Positions 34,590-43,254 of a stretch of DNA of 64,000 bases are shown piece after piece. The DNA is from Kordia sp965224175 (lineage in GTDB: Bacteria > Bacteroidota > Bacteroidia > Flavobacteriales > Flavobacteriaceae). Position 1 is the stretch's first letter. Every line of letters starts with the position of its first letter. The translations under genes and the position numbers were made by a program. The stretch is taken from contig NZ_OZ245041.1 in assembly GCF_965224175.1 (NCBI RefSeq), positions 3,472,001 through 3,536,000 of the forward strand, written 5' to 3'. The notes beneath the pieces are model-generated. The model was not told the origin of the DNA. It did not search any database and worked only from the letters and a program-made list of their open reading frames with translations.

Positions 34590-35105
34590 ATGTTCAAACA
34601 CATAAAAAAAATATTGCCAATACTCGTGATTATCGGTTTTACAAACTGTTCGTCACCACAAAAAACGATGAAAATGCAGGAGAAAGTTTCCTTTACCATT
34701 ACCAATCCATTTGCACAAGCGTGGACAGGAGGACAAGAAGAAGCTGGTACAGGATTGAATGTACAGTTTACAATTCAAAACCTAAACAAAAAAGAAATTG
34801 TTCTAAAAGAATTTTTCTTCAGAGGAAGGAAAACCACCATAGAAGACATTGCTACAGATAACAACGGATTGTACATAGCGCGTTTTGTTAATACTGTTGA
34901 AAAAGATATTGTGTTACACAAAAATCATAAAAAAGAAGCTGGAAACGAGCCGCCAAAAGTACAGCAAGACTTTCCGTTTACGCTCGCAAATGACGAAGCT
35001 GTTATCAGTTATGAAGAAAACGGAACGCTTAACTATTACAAGCTAAAAAATATTGTAGATAAGTTTCCGTTGTACTATCCAAGTGCGCCACCAAATAGGC
35101 AATAA
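34590..35105 (+). CDS. Putative lipoprotein of unknown function
   Basis: 171 residues. Lipoprotein signal with lipobox IGFTNC (Cys at about 20). The rest is predicted to be beta-rich (KVSFTITNPFAQAWTGGQEE; GLNVQFTIQNLNKKEIVLKE), which resembles a small immunoglobulin-like or C2-like sandwich. I do not recognise a family. It lies alone between the sigma/membrane pair and the flippase. Confidence 0.7.
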   Translation: MFKHIKKILPILVIIGFTNCSSPQKTMKMQEKVSFTITNPFAQAWTGGQEEAGTGLNVQFTIQNLNKKEIVLKEFFFRGRKTTIEDIATDNNGLYIARFVNTVEKDIVLHKNHKKEAGNEPPKVQQDFPFTLANDEAVISYEENGTLNYYKLKNIVDKFPLYYPSAPPNRQ

Positions 35106-35113
35106 ATGATATT

Positions 35114-35161
35114 GGGCTTGACCCTTTAATAATCAGGGGAAAAATCCTTTTGGGAAAGCCC
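35114..35161 (+). other. Possible structured RNA leader before flippase gene
   Basis: GGGCTT (35114-35119) pairs with AAGCCC (35156-35161). Between them lie two more short pairings, ACCCT/AGGGG and TCC/GGA, which would give a small three-way junction 40 bases before the next start codon. It could also be a weak terminator remnant of the upstream gene. Confidence 0.3.
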
Positions 35162-35200
35162 TCAGAAATCAATACTTTTAAGGCTTAAACAAAACATTCC

Positions 35201-36664
35201 TTGAGCGCATTAAAAAAGTTCTTTAAAGACACTATAATCTATGGAATTGCAGCAATATTGCCACGTGCAGTCAATATTGGTTTAGTTGGATTACATACGG
35301 AAGTTTTAAAATCTAACAAATTTGCAATCAATACCGAATACTATGTATACGCTGCATACTTAAATGCACTGCTCACATACGGAATGGAAACGGCATTCTT
35401 CCGATTTTTTAGCAAAGAACAAGAAAAAGGAAAAATCATTTCTACATCATTTGTCACGCTACTAATTACTACGGTTATATTCTTAATCTTAGGACTCAGT
35501 TTTGCAACTGAAATCGCACAGTTTTTTGGTTTTCAGAAAGAAATATACGTTCAAATATTAATATTGACCGTTTTTTTAGACACCATTGTCGTTATTCCAT
35601 TTGCTTATTTGCGAGTTACAAATAGACCCATTCGTTTCGCAGGAATTAAAATTGCCAACATTCTAATTTTTGCATTTCTAAACCTTCTTTTTTTATGGGC
35701 AATTCCCAACGGGATTCTTTCAGAAAAAATACTACCTGACGCGCTCAACTTTTATGTAAAAGGAGAAGCTCAGGTTATTTATATTTTCCTTGCCAATGTA
35801 TGTGCAAGTCTTTTTACGCTATTATTACTCTTACCAAATATTTTAAAAATAAAATGGTCTTTGGATACGCGTATATTAAAAAAACTACTCATATACGGAT
35901 TGCCAATTATGGTGGGAAGTTTGGCGTATGTAACCAATGAAAACATAGATAAGCTTTTCTTGTCAGATATAATTGGGAAAACGGAAATGGGAAAATATGC
36001 GGCTTGTTACAAACTAGGTGTATTCATGACCTTGTACATTACGGCTTTTCGTTTAGGAGCAGAACCTTTTTTCTTCAATCACGCCAAAGAAAAAAACGCA
36101 AAAAACAACTATGCGACCATCTTAAAATGGTTTGCTATTTTGGGAGCTGTATTCATGCTGGTCGTTGTAGCATACATTGATCTTTTTGCAAGTATATTAA
36201 TTCGACAAAAAGAATATTTGGATGCCTTAGCCATTGTTCCGATAATTCTATTAGCGAATCTTTTTCTAGGAATCTACAACAATCTGTCTATTTGGTATAA
36301 ACTCACCGATAAAACTAGCTACGGAATGTATATTTCTATTTTTGGAGCAATTGTTACCATTATATTCAACTTAGTCATGATTGATAAAATAGGTTTCATG
36401 GCATCGGCTTGGGCAACTTTAGTGGCGTATGGCGGCATGATGATCATCTCGTATATTCTTGGGCAAAAACATTACAAAGTACCATACAATATAAAACAAG
36501 TTATTGGCTACATACTCTTAGCTTCAGTACTATCAGCAATATCGTTCTATGATGGTTTTAGAGGCAACTATATCATTGCAACTGCATTAGTTTTAGTATT
36601 TTTGGGAATAATTTATGTAGCAGAGCGCAAAGAGCTTAAACGTCTCATAAACAAAGGATCTTAA
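35201..36664 (+). CDS. Polysaccharide flippase (MOP/Wzx-like)
   Basis: 487 residues with about 12-14 membrane segments. The start is TTG (35201), giving MSALKKFFKDTIIYGIAAIL, the usual N-terminus of this family in Flavobacteriaceae. It belongs to the MOP exporter superfamily (Wzx-type), which flips lipid-linked oligosaccharides across the inner membrane. It heads a set of envelope genes (dut aside) running to 42764, including a sugar nucleotidyltransferase, TPR proteins and an EnvC-type protein; this order is common in the family. Confidence 0.9.
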   Translation: MSALKKFFKDTIIYGIAAILPRAVNIGLVGLHTEVLKSNKFAINTEYYVYAAYLNALLTYGMETAFFRFFSKEQEKGKIISTSFVTLLITTVIFLILGLSFATEIAQFFGFQKEIYVQILILTVFLDTIVVIPFAYLRVTNRPIRFAGIKIANILIFAFLNLLFLWAIPNGILSEKILPDALNFYVKGEAQVIYIFLANVCASLFTLLLLLPNILKIKWSLDTRILKKLLIYGLPIMVGSLAYVTNENIDKLFLSDIIGKTEMGKYAACYKLGVFMTLYITAFRLGAEPFFFNHAKEKNAKNNYATILKWFAILGAVFMLVVVAYIDLFASILIRQKEYLDALAIVPIILLANLFLGIYNNLSIWYKLTDKTSYGMYISIFGAIVTIIFNLVMIDKIGFMASAWATLVAYGGMMIISYILGQKHYKVPYNIKQVIGYILLASVLSAISFYDGFRGNYIIATALVLVFLGIIYVAERKELKRLINKGS

Positions 36665-36677
36665 AAAATTATAAAGG

Positions 36678-36705
36678 TTGAATTTTAAATAAAAAAGTAC
36701 TTTTG
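36678..36705 (+). promoter_or_regulatory. Promoter with long leader before dut
   Basis: TTG (36678-36680), a 17-base spacer and TACTTTTG (36698-36705) match the Bacteroidota consensus. The leader would be about 165 bases. A decayed copy of the same promoter-leader sequence precedes the TPR gene at 37445 (TGTTGAATG ... TATATTTA, 37321-37357). Confidence 0.6.
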
Positions 36706-36875
36706 AATAAACAATAAATATTAAAACGCAAACAAGCTAAAAATTTGTGTTAATTCAAAACATAAGAGACTCAAAAAAACAATTCGTGAATTCGTAACAA
36801 TAACATATTCGAGTAAGCAAAACAAATCAACAAATACACAAATAGACAAAACCACATAAGTACAAACAAAACCAA

Positions 36876-37310
36876 ATGAACATAAAAATCATCAACAAAT
36901 CACAGCACGCATTACCACATTATGAAACCTTGGCTTCCGCCGGAATGGACTTACGTGCAAACCTATCAGAACCAGTAACGCTACAACCTATGGACAGAGC
37001 GATTATAAAAACAGGATTATTCATTGAATTGCCTATTGGAACTGAAGCACAAGTTCGTCCTAGAAGCGGTTTAGCTGCAAAAAAAGGAATTACAGTACTC
37101 AATGCACCTGGAACTGTTGATGCAGATTACAGAGGTGAAATTGGCGTGATTCTTGTCAATCTATCCAAAGAAGCGTTTACAATTGAAAACGGAGAACGAA
37201 TCGCACAATTGGTTATTGCCAAACACGAACGAGCAGTATGGCAAGAAGTTACCGAACTTTCAGAAACAGACAGAGGTGCTGGCGGATTTGGAAGTACAGG
37301 AACAAAGTAG
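36876..37310 (+). CDS. dut: dUTP diphosphatase
   Basis: 144 residues. The five trimeric dUTPase motifs are intact: AGMDLRA, RPRSGLAAKKGI, GTVDADYRGEIGVIL, ENGERIAQLVI and RGAGGFGSTGT. It hydrolyses dUTP to dUMP and PPi in the cytoplasm, keeping uracil out of DNA and feeding dTMP synthesis. Its place among envelope genes is usual in Flavobacteriaceae. Confidence 0.97.
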   Translation: MNIKIINKSQHALPHYETLASAGMDLRANLSEPVTLQPMDRAIIKTGLFIELPIGTEAQVRPRSGLAAKKGITVLNAPGTVDADYRGEIGVILVNLSKEAFTIENGERIAQLVIAKHERAVWQEVTELSETDRGAGGFGSTGTK

Positions 37311-37444
37311 AAACTATAAATGTTGAATGCTAAATTTTAAATTAAAAAGTATATTTAAACAAGTAACAACAACTCGTGATAAAAATTACTCTTGAGTAAG
37401 CAAAACAAGAAATAAGCAAAGATCAACATCAAATGCAAAGCGAT

Positions 37445-38419
37445 ATGAAAAAACTAACAGTACTATTAAGTCTATTATTGCTGAGTGCTTTTATAGCAAA
37501 AGCACAAGAAAGTGATGCTGAACTCACAAAAAAAGTAAAAGCAATATCAAAAGGTGCTTGTGAATGTATTGCCAAGATTGACTCAGACTTGGAAGATGTT
37601 GAAAAAAACGAAAAAATAAAAAGTTGTATTACGGCAGAAATTTTAGCAGACCAAATGAGCAATTCGTTACTGCAACAACTCGAAAAAGTCAAGGATTCAT
37701 TAGGTAAAATGACTTCTGAAAAAGATACAGTTTCCATTGAATTTGATCCTAATAACAATACAATCATTTTAGACGAAAACTATGATGAAATAGAAGAATA
37801 CTTACTGAGAAACTGCAGTGCGTTAAAACAAGTCATTATGACTTCAGACAAAAAGCATAAAAACTCAGTATCTGAAAAAGAAGAAGCATTAAAATACTAT
37901 AATGAAGGTACTCAACATTACCAAAGAGGTGAATATGAAAATGCGGTAGTTGCTTACAGAAAAGCAGTAAAAAAAGATAGAAAATTTGCTTTTGCTTGGG
38001 ATAACTTAGGATTAAGTTACCGCAGACTCGGAAATTACAAACAAGCTATAAAAGCGTATAAAAAATCATTAAAACTAGATCCAAAAGGAAAAGTACCATT
38101 AATGAATATTCCAATCGCACAATCCTATTTAAAAAAGTACAAAGATGCGATAAAGAGTTACGAAAAATTTATAGAAATCTATCCAAATGATCCAGAAGGT
38201 TACTATGGTATTAGTAGAATGTATATGGAAACCAAAGAATACGAAAAATCATTAGACAACGTAATGAAATCGTTTATCATGTACAAAGAGATAAACTCGC
38301 CATATCACAAAGACGCACAAAGTATTATCGTTATGTTATATGATATCATGAAGAAAGAAAATATGATGGATACATTTCAAAAAATAGCTAAAAAACACAA
38401 TATCAATATTCAGGAATAA
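37445..38419 (+). CDS. Exported TPR protein
   Basis: 324 residues from ATG 37445 (MKKLTVLLSLLLLSAFIAKA, then Q), an obvious signal peptide; an ATG at 37433 is less likely. The N-terminal half (about 22-135) has a conserved-looking CECI and further Cys residues. From about 150 come TPR units (ALKYYNEGTQHYQRGEYENA, FAWDNLGLSYRRLGNYKQAI, PEGYYGISRMYMETKEYEKS). It is probably a periplasmic interaction protein. Between dut and the nucleotidyltransferase; own promoter copy upstream. Confidence 0.82.
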   Translation: MKKLTVLLSLLLLSAFIAKAQESDAELTKKVKAISKGACECIAKIDSDLEDVEKNEKIKSCITAEILADQMSNSLLQQLEKVKDSLGKMTSEKDTVSIEFDPNNNTIILDENYDEIEEYLLRNCSALKQVIMTSDKKHKNSVSEKEEALKYYNEGTQHYQRGEYENAVVAYRKAVKKDRKFAFAWDNLGLSYRRLGNYKQAIKAYKKSLKLDPKGKVPLMNIPIAQSYLKKYKDAIKSYEKFIEIYPNDPEGYYGISRMYMETKEYEKSLDNVMKSFIMYKEINSPYHKDAQSIIVMLYDIMKKENMMDTFQKIAKKHNINIQE

Positions 38420-38620
38420 CAAACAAAGCGCAAGTCAAACAAGCAAAAATATTCGTGAATTCGTGGTAAAAAGTTAAGAGTGCTGAGTTATAACTAAAAG
38501 CAACAAATCAACGAATTCACAAAAAAAGACAGCGCACAACAAGAGCAAAGCGATATAAAAACAACAATAAAAAAGCTAGCGGCTCAAAGCCAAAAGCAAA
38601 AGTAAACTAAACTACAAGAA
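38420..38620. repeat. Spacer with ATTCGTGAATTCGTGG-type repeat
   Basis: 201 bases without a gene. It contains ATATTCGTGAATTCGTGGTA (about 38449), related to the arrays at 31.5 and 33 kb, and hexamer-like AAAGCCAAAAGC and CAACGAATTCACAAAA tracts. Confidence 0.55.
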
Positions 38621-39637
38621 ATGAAAATAATTGTACCCATGGCAGGACGCGGATCAAGACTTCGTCCGCATACACTTACAGTTCCAAAACCATTAATTCC
38701 AATTGCAGGAAAACCAATAGTTCACAGATTAGTATCTGATATAGCAAAAGTACTAGGTGAACCTATAGAAGAAGTTGCTTTTGTACTAGGTGATCCAGCA
38801 TTTTTTGGAGACGATGTTGTACAAAGTTTAACAGAATTGGCAGAAGGTTTAGGTGCAAAAGCAAGTATCTATCGTCAAGATCAACCTTTAGGAACAGGTC
38901 ATGCCATCATGTGTGCCAAAGATTCATTATCTGGACCAGCAGTAATTGCCTATGCAGATACACTCATTAGAGCAGACTTTAACCTAGATAAAGAAGCTGA
39001 TGCTGCAATTTGGGTAAAACAAGTAGAACATCCAGAAGCATACGGAGTTGTAAAACTAAATGAGAATAACGAAATCATTGAACTCGTTGAAAAACCAGCC
39101 GAATTTGTTTCAGATTTAGCAGTTATTGGAATTTATTACTTCAAAGATGTAGCGGTACTAAAAGACGAATTACAGTACGTTTTAGACAACAACATCATAC
39201 ACGGAGGCGAATACCAAATTAATGACGGAATAAAAGGAATGATGGCAAAAGGTCGTCGTTTTGTCACAGGAAAAGTTGATGAATGGATGGACTGTGGAAA
39301 CAAAAATGTAACCATTGAAACCAATGGTAAAATGTTAGGTTTCTTAAATACTGATAACGAAAAATTAGTAGCAGATTCTGCACAAATAATCAACTCAGAA
39401 ATCATTCCACCATGTTACATTGGTGAAAATGTAATCATCAAAAATTCAACAGTTGGACCAAATGTTTCTGTAGGCAATCATACACAACTAGAGAACGTTA
39501 CCATTAAAAATAGCTTAATACAAACCAATACTACGGTAAAAAATGCTAATTTAGAGGAAGCAATGATTGGAAACCATGCAAAATTTGATGGAAGCTTTAC
39601 CAAAATTAGCATTGGCGACTATTCAACGTTAGAATAA
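38621..39637 (+). CDS. Sugar nucleotidyltransferase
   Basis: 338 residues. N-terminal nucleotidyltransferase domain with the signature PMAGRGSRLRPHTLTVPKPL and GKPIVHR, the active-site region GTGHAIMCAK and a VDEWMDCGN motif. The C-terminal part (about 255-338) is a left-handed beta-helix made of hexapeptide repeats (PCYIGENVIIKNSTVGPNVS). It activates a sugar-1-phosphate to an NDP-sugar for envelope glycans; dTTP or UTP and glucose or mannose cannot be separated by eye. Pairs in function with the flippase upstream. Confidence 0.9.
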   Translation: MKIIVPMAGRGSRLRPHTLTVPKPLIPIAGKPIVHRLVSDIAKVLGEPIEEVAFVLGDPAFFGDDVVQSLTELAEGLGAKASIYRQDQPLGTGHAIMCAKDSLSGPAVIAYADTLIRADFNLDKEADAAIWVKQVEHPEAYGVVKLNENNEIIELVEKPAEFVSDLAVIGIYYFKDVAVLKDELQYVLDNNIIHGGEYQINDGIKGMMAKGRRFVTGKVDEWMDCGNKNVTIETNGKMLGFLNTDNEKLVADSAQIINSEIIPPCYIGENVIIKNSTVGPNVSVGNHTQLENVTIKNSLIQTNTTVKNANLEEAMIGNHAKFDGSFTKISIGDYSTLE

Positions 39638-39649
39638 AAAACGAAAGTT

Positions 39650-39765
39650 TATAGAGTCAATTACTTCGAGGCAAGCCCACGAAGCATTGAACGGAAACAA
39701 TTAAAAACATTTCGATGCAAGCGTCGGAGCATTTAAATCTCGATTATCGAGTAAAATGTAAAATA
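39650..39765. repeat. Intergenic GAGGCAAGCCCACGAAGCATT-type repeat
   Basis: Two related units, ACTTCGAGGCAAGCCCACGA (about 39662) and TTTCGATGCAAGCGTCGGAG (about 39711), lie in the same direction, followed by the small palindrome CTCGATTATCGAG (39738-39750). It resembles dispersed elements of flavobacterial genomes. No gene. Confidence 0.5.
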
Positions 39766-39804
39766 CGCTGTAACAAGGTATACTAATTGCAATTACACAA
39801 AAAG

Positions 39805-40734
39805 ATGAAAAAATACATGTACATATTATTACTCTCAGGAATGTCAATACTCATTCCTGAGTATGTACATGCACAAGAAGAAGAGAGCGCTGAAATATCC
39901 TTAGAAGAAAACATTGACGAGTTTCAAGAACATTTCTTTGAAGCTTTAAAACAACGCGGAATAGAAAACTATGATCGCGCTATTGATGAATTGTTAAAAT
40001 GTAAAGCTATTGACGATAATGCGACCATTGCATTCGAATTAGGGAAAAACTACTATTCTCAAAAAGAATACGACAAAGCAAAAGAATCGTTTCAAAAAGC
40101 AGTCAACAAAAAACCACAAAATCAATGGTATCTTACAGGATTATTCAATTCACAACTCAAAACAAATGAGCGTCAAGAAGCACTGCGAACAGGAAAAAAA
40201 ATCATCTATCTCAATCCGACATTCAGAGAAGACGTAGCGAAGGTTTATGTGGGAATGGGCGAATACAAAAAAGCTTTAAAACAACTTGAAAAACTAGAAA
40301 AAAAAGGCGGATTATCTTTTACTGCAGCCAATATGAAAACAATGCTGGAAAAGCAGGTAAGCAAAAACAACAAATCTGACGGCAAAGTAGCAGAAGTTAT
40401 CAAACAGACGCCAAAACCTAGAGTAAGAGGCGACAAGCGCATTCTCGATCAAGTAGAAGATGCGTTACAAACAAAATCATTTGAAGCTGCAAATCGATTG
40501 GCAAAAATGGGTTTAAATGACTTTCCTTCGCAACCAAAACTATATTTATACAATGCAAAGGCATTAAATGCGTTAAAAGAATATAAGAAAGCGATAGAAA
40601 TGCTCGAAATAGGTTTAGATTATATCATTGATGATGCATCGCTTGAAAAAGAATTTTATCAAACCTTTGTTGTGGCTTACAAGCAAATGGGCAATTCAAA
40701 AAAGGAGAATTTTTATCGTAAAAAAATACAATAA
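39805..40734 (+). CDS. Exported TPR protein
   Basis: 309 residues from ATG 39805, giving a signal peptide (MKKYMYILLLSGMSILIPEY, then VHAQ); the upstream TTG is not needed. TPR units cover about 45-165 (NYDRAIDELLKCKAIDDNAT, AKESFQKAVNKKPQNQWYLT) and 215-305 (SFEAANRLAKMGLNDFPSQP). A Lys-rich linker separates them. It is followed after 27 bases by the DUF4292 lipoprotein gene. A role as an envelope assembly scaffold is likely from position. Confidence 0.85.
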   Translation: MKKYMYILLLSGMSILIPEYVHAQEEESAEISLEENIDEFQEHFFEALKQRGIENYDRAIDELLKCKAIDDNATIAFELGKNYYSQKEYDKAKESFQKAVNKKPQNQWYLTGLFNSQLKTNERQEALRTGKKIIYLNPTFREDVAKVYVGMGEYKKALKQLEKLEKKGGLSFTAANMKTMLEKQVSKNNKSDGKVAEVIKQTPKPRVRGDKRILDQVEDALQTKSFEAANRLAKMGLNDFPSQPKLYLYNAKALNALKEYKKAIEMLEIGLDYIIDDASLEKEFYQTFVVAYKQMGNSKKENFYRKKIQ

Positions 40735-40761
40735 GCGTTTACGCAGACTAAAACGAAACAC

Positions 40762-41532
40762 TTGAAACACAGCATTCAAATAATCATTACAAGTATTATA
40801 GTACTACTTTTAGTAGGTTGTAAATCTACCAAAACAGTCGTATCTACAGGTGAAGTAGCCAATTTGTCTACACGAAATATCATTAAAAACCATTACAAAA
40901 ATACACTCAACTTTAAAACCATTCGTGGGAAACTAAAAGTGAATTTTGATGATGGGAAAACGCAGGAAAGTTTCACGCTAAGCTTACGCATGAAAAAAGA
41001 TGAAGCCATTTGGTTAAGCGCAACGCTTTCTTTAGTAAAAGTATACATTACACCAGAAAAAGTAAGTTTCTATAACAAACTAGACAACACTTATTTTGAA
41101 GGTGATTTTGGACTAATTAGCAATTTTTTAGGCACAGAGCTCGATTTCAAAAAAGTACAAAACCTATTAGTTGGCGATGCTTTATTTAATCTAAAAGATG
41201 AACGATTTGATTCTGAAATAAAAGACAAAACATACGCTTTAACACCAAAGCGTGATTTTGAACTTTTCAAACGATTATTTCTTCTAGATGCGTTTCATTT
41301 CAAAGTAAAAAAACAACGTTTAGAACAATCGGCAGAACAACGCTTGCTTACTATTGACTATCCAGAATATCAAAAAATTACAGGACAAGCATTCCCGAAA
41401 AATGTTGAAATAAAAGCGGAAGAACTCAACAAAACAACTACAATTCAAGTTGAATACAGAAAAATAACATTCAACGAAAAAGTACGTTTCCCGTTTAAAA
41501 TTCCAAGTGGATACAAAGAAATCAAAATCTAG
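40762..41532 (+). CDS. DUF4292 family lipoprotein
   Basis: 256 residues, TTG start (40762) giving MKHSIQIIITSIIVLLLVGC with lipobox Cys 20. DUF4292 features: the KTIRGKLKVNFDDGKTQESF stretch, IWLSATLSLVKVYITPEKV and a C-terminal PFKIPSGYKEI. The fold is probably LolA/LolB-like and the protein may carry lipid or lipoprotein across the periplasm. Its stop codon overlaps the GTG of the next gene by one base (taGTGa), so the pair is translationally coupled. Confidence 0.85.
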   Translation: MKHSIQIIITSIIVLLLVGCKSTKTVVSTGEVANLSTRNIIKNHYKNTLNFKTIRGKLKVNFDDGKTQESFTLSLRMKKDEAIWLSATLSLVKVYITPEKVSFYNKLDNTYFEGDFGLISNFLGTELDFKKVQNLLVGDALFNLKDERFDSEIKDKTYALTPKRDFELFKRLFLLDAFHFKVKKQRLEQSAEQRLLTIDYPEYQKITGQAFPKNVEIKAEELNKTTTIQVEYRKITFNEKVRFPFKIPSGYKEIKI

Positions 41533-42764
41533 TGAAGTCAATACTCAATCAACATACATACAAAAAAATCATCGTCATACTAATACTCTTTGTAAGTGGT
41601 ATAAGTATGGCGCAAGACAAAAAGAAGGAATTAGAAGCCAAACGTTTGCGTTTGCAAAAAGAAATACGACTCATCAACAAACTGATTCGTAAAAACACTT
41701 CAAAAACAAAATTCATTGTAGAAGATGTACAAAGCTTGAGTCATAAAATTCGCGTCAAAAAAGACTTGATCAAAGTGATGAACCAACAAACAAACCTGTT
41801 GACGAATCAAATCAATACAAATATCAAGAAAATAGGACAATTACGAGACGAATTAACAAAGCTAAAAGCAGATTATGCAGAAATGATTCGAAAATCATAC
41901 AAAAGCAAATCTGAACAAAGTAGGCTCATGTTTTTACTATCATCTGAAAGTTTCTTGCAAGCATACAAACGTGTGCAATACATGAAACAATACACAGACT
42001 ATCGTAAAAAGCAAGGCGAAGCTATTGTGACAAACACACAAAAATTACAAGAACTCAACAAAACCTTTTCTGCACAAAAAAAGGAAAAAGAAGTACTTAT
42101 TGTAGAAAATAGGAAAGTACAAAAAGAGTTTGAAAAGGAAAAAAAGCTGCAAAACGAAATGCTAGCTTCGTTGCGAAAAGATAAAAACAAATACGCAGCA
42201 CAAGTCAAGAAAAAACAACAACAAGCAGACGAAATAGACCGCCAAATAGACAAAATAATTCGTGATGCTATTGCGAGCTCTAACAAAAAAGCAGGAAAAA
42301 ATTCAAGTAACAAAACATTTGCTTTAACACCTGAAGCCAAAGCCATTGGAAACAGTTTTGCTGCAAACAAAGGAAAACTCATTTGGCCAGTTGCGGAAGG
42401 AACCAAAGTAAAAGGATACGGAAAATATAGAGATGTTGTAAACCCAAATGTAACCAAAGAAAGTAATGGTGTTATCATCGCAACAAATGTAGCAGAACCA
42501 GTACGCGCCATATATGGAGGAGAAGTTACCTATATGTTTAGCACAAACGAAGGAGTAAAATGTGTTGTAATTAGACACGGAAGTTACATTACAACGTACT
42601 TTGGACTCAAATCAGTTTCCGTAAAAACAGGAGATAAAGTATCTCAAAAACAAAACATCGGTGTCATGCATACCAATAGAAGCACTGGAAAAACAGAACT
42701 TAAATTCACAATCTTCAAAAATACAACACGATTAAATCCTGAAAGTTGGTTGTACAGAATGTAG
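41532..42764 (+). CDS. EnvC-like murein hydrolase activator with degenerate LytM domain
   Basis: 410 residues, GTG start overlapping the previous stop. A signal segment (KKIIVILILFVSGISMAQ) is followed by a long coiled coil (about 28-250) and a C-terminal LytM/M23 fold (about 285-410). The zinc ligands of active M23 enzymes are missing: the HxxxD segment reads SNGVIIA, and the HLHF segment reads TELKFTIF. Like E. coli EnvC it should therefore not cut peptidoglycan but activate an amidase at the division site. Compare the intact M23 protein at 61565. Confidence 0.88.
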   Translation: MKSILNQHTYKKIIVILILFVSGISMAQDKKKELEAKRLRLQKEIRLINKLIRKNTSKTKFIVEDVQSLSHKIRVKKDLIKVMNQQTNLLTNQINTNIKKIGQLRDELTKLKADYAEMIRKSYKSKSEQSRLMFLLSSESFLQAYKRVQYMKQYTDYRKKQGEAIVTNTQKLQELNKTFSAQKKEKEVLIVENRKVQKEFEKEKKLQNEMLASLRKDKNKYAAQVKKKQQQADEIDRQIDKIIRDAIASSNKKAGKNSSNKTFALTPEAKAIGNSFAANKGKLIWPVAEGTKVKGYGKYRDVVNPNVTKESNGVIIATNVAEPVRAIYGGEVTYMFSTNEGVKCVVIRHGSYITTYFGLKSVSVKTGDKVSQKQNIGVMHTNRSTGKTELKFTIFKNTTRLNPESWLYRM

Positions 42765-42884
42765 CAAAATTATACTGAATAAAATCTAAGAATTTCATTC
42801 AAAGATTTCTATTTTTAATGTTGAGTAAATATTTATTTAGCTTAAGCTAAAAATACTTTTAGATGATTTTTAGTAAATATGAAA

Positions 42885-43238
42885 TCAATTCATAACCAAC
42901 GTATAATCAATTTGAGAGACATGAAGCATTGGTTTTTTTGAAGTTGGCTCGCTAAAAAACAAAGTTTTTAATTCGTTAATCTCATGTCTATTAAACAACA
43001 ACATTAAGTTATTTTGTGTAGTAGGAATCGGAATCTTTCGCTTAATATTTACACCAGCATATTTATATTCCCAATATCCAATTTCAATCGTTGATAAATA
43101 GCTTCTAAACTCTTCAAACTGTTCCTCAGTAAACTCAAGATAAATATTTATAAACTCTAAATGATACATCTTACATTTTCTGCAAAAAGTAAGTACACCG
43201 CTATTTACACGAGCAATTGTTGTTAATGAATTACACAT
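42885..43238 (-). CDS. Small protein of unknown function (DUF6686-like)
   Basis: 117 residues, soluble. N-terminal CxxC-like cysteines (LTFCRKCKMYHLEF) may bind a metal or iron-sulfur cluster; the rest (FTEEQFEEFRSYL, KRKIPIPTTQNNLMLLFN) resembles DUF6686 proteins of Flavobacteriaceae; the family name is from memory. It is the last gene of the leftward heme/iron operon, 16 bases after the PepSY reductase, so a part in iron handling is plausible. Confidence 0.7.
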   Translation of the reverse strand: MCNSLTTIARVNSGVLTFCRKCKMYHLEFINIYLEFTEEQFEEFRSYLSTIEIGYWEYKYAGVNIKRKIPIPTTQNNLMLLFNRHEINELKTLFFSEPTSKKPMLHVSQIDYTLVMN

Positions 43239-43254
43239 TTTTTTCTTTTTAAAT

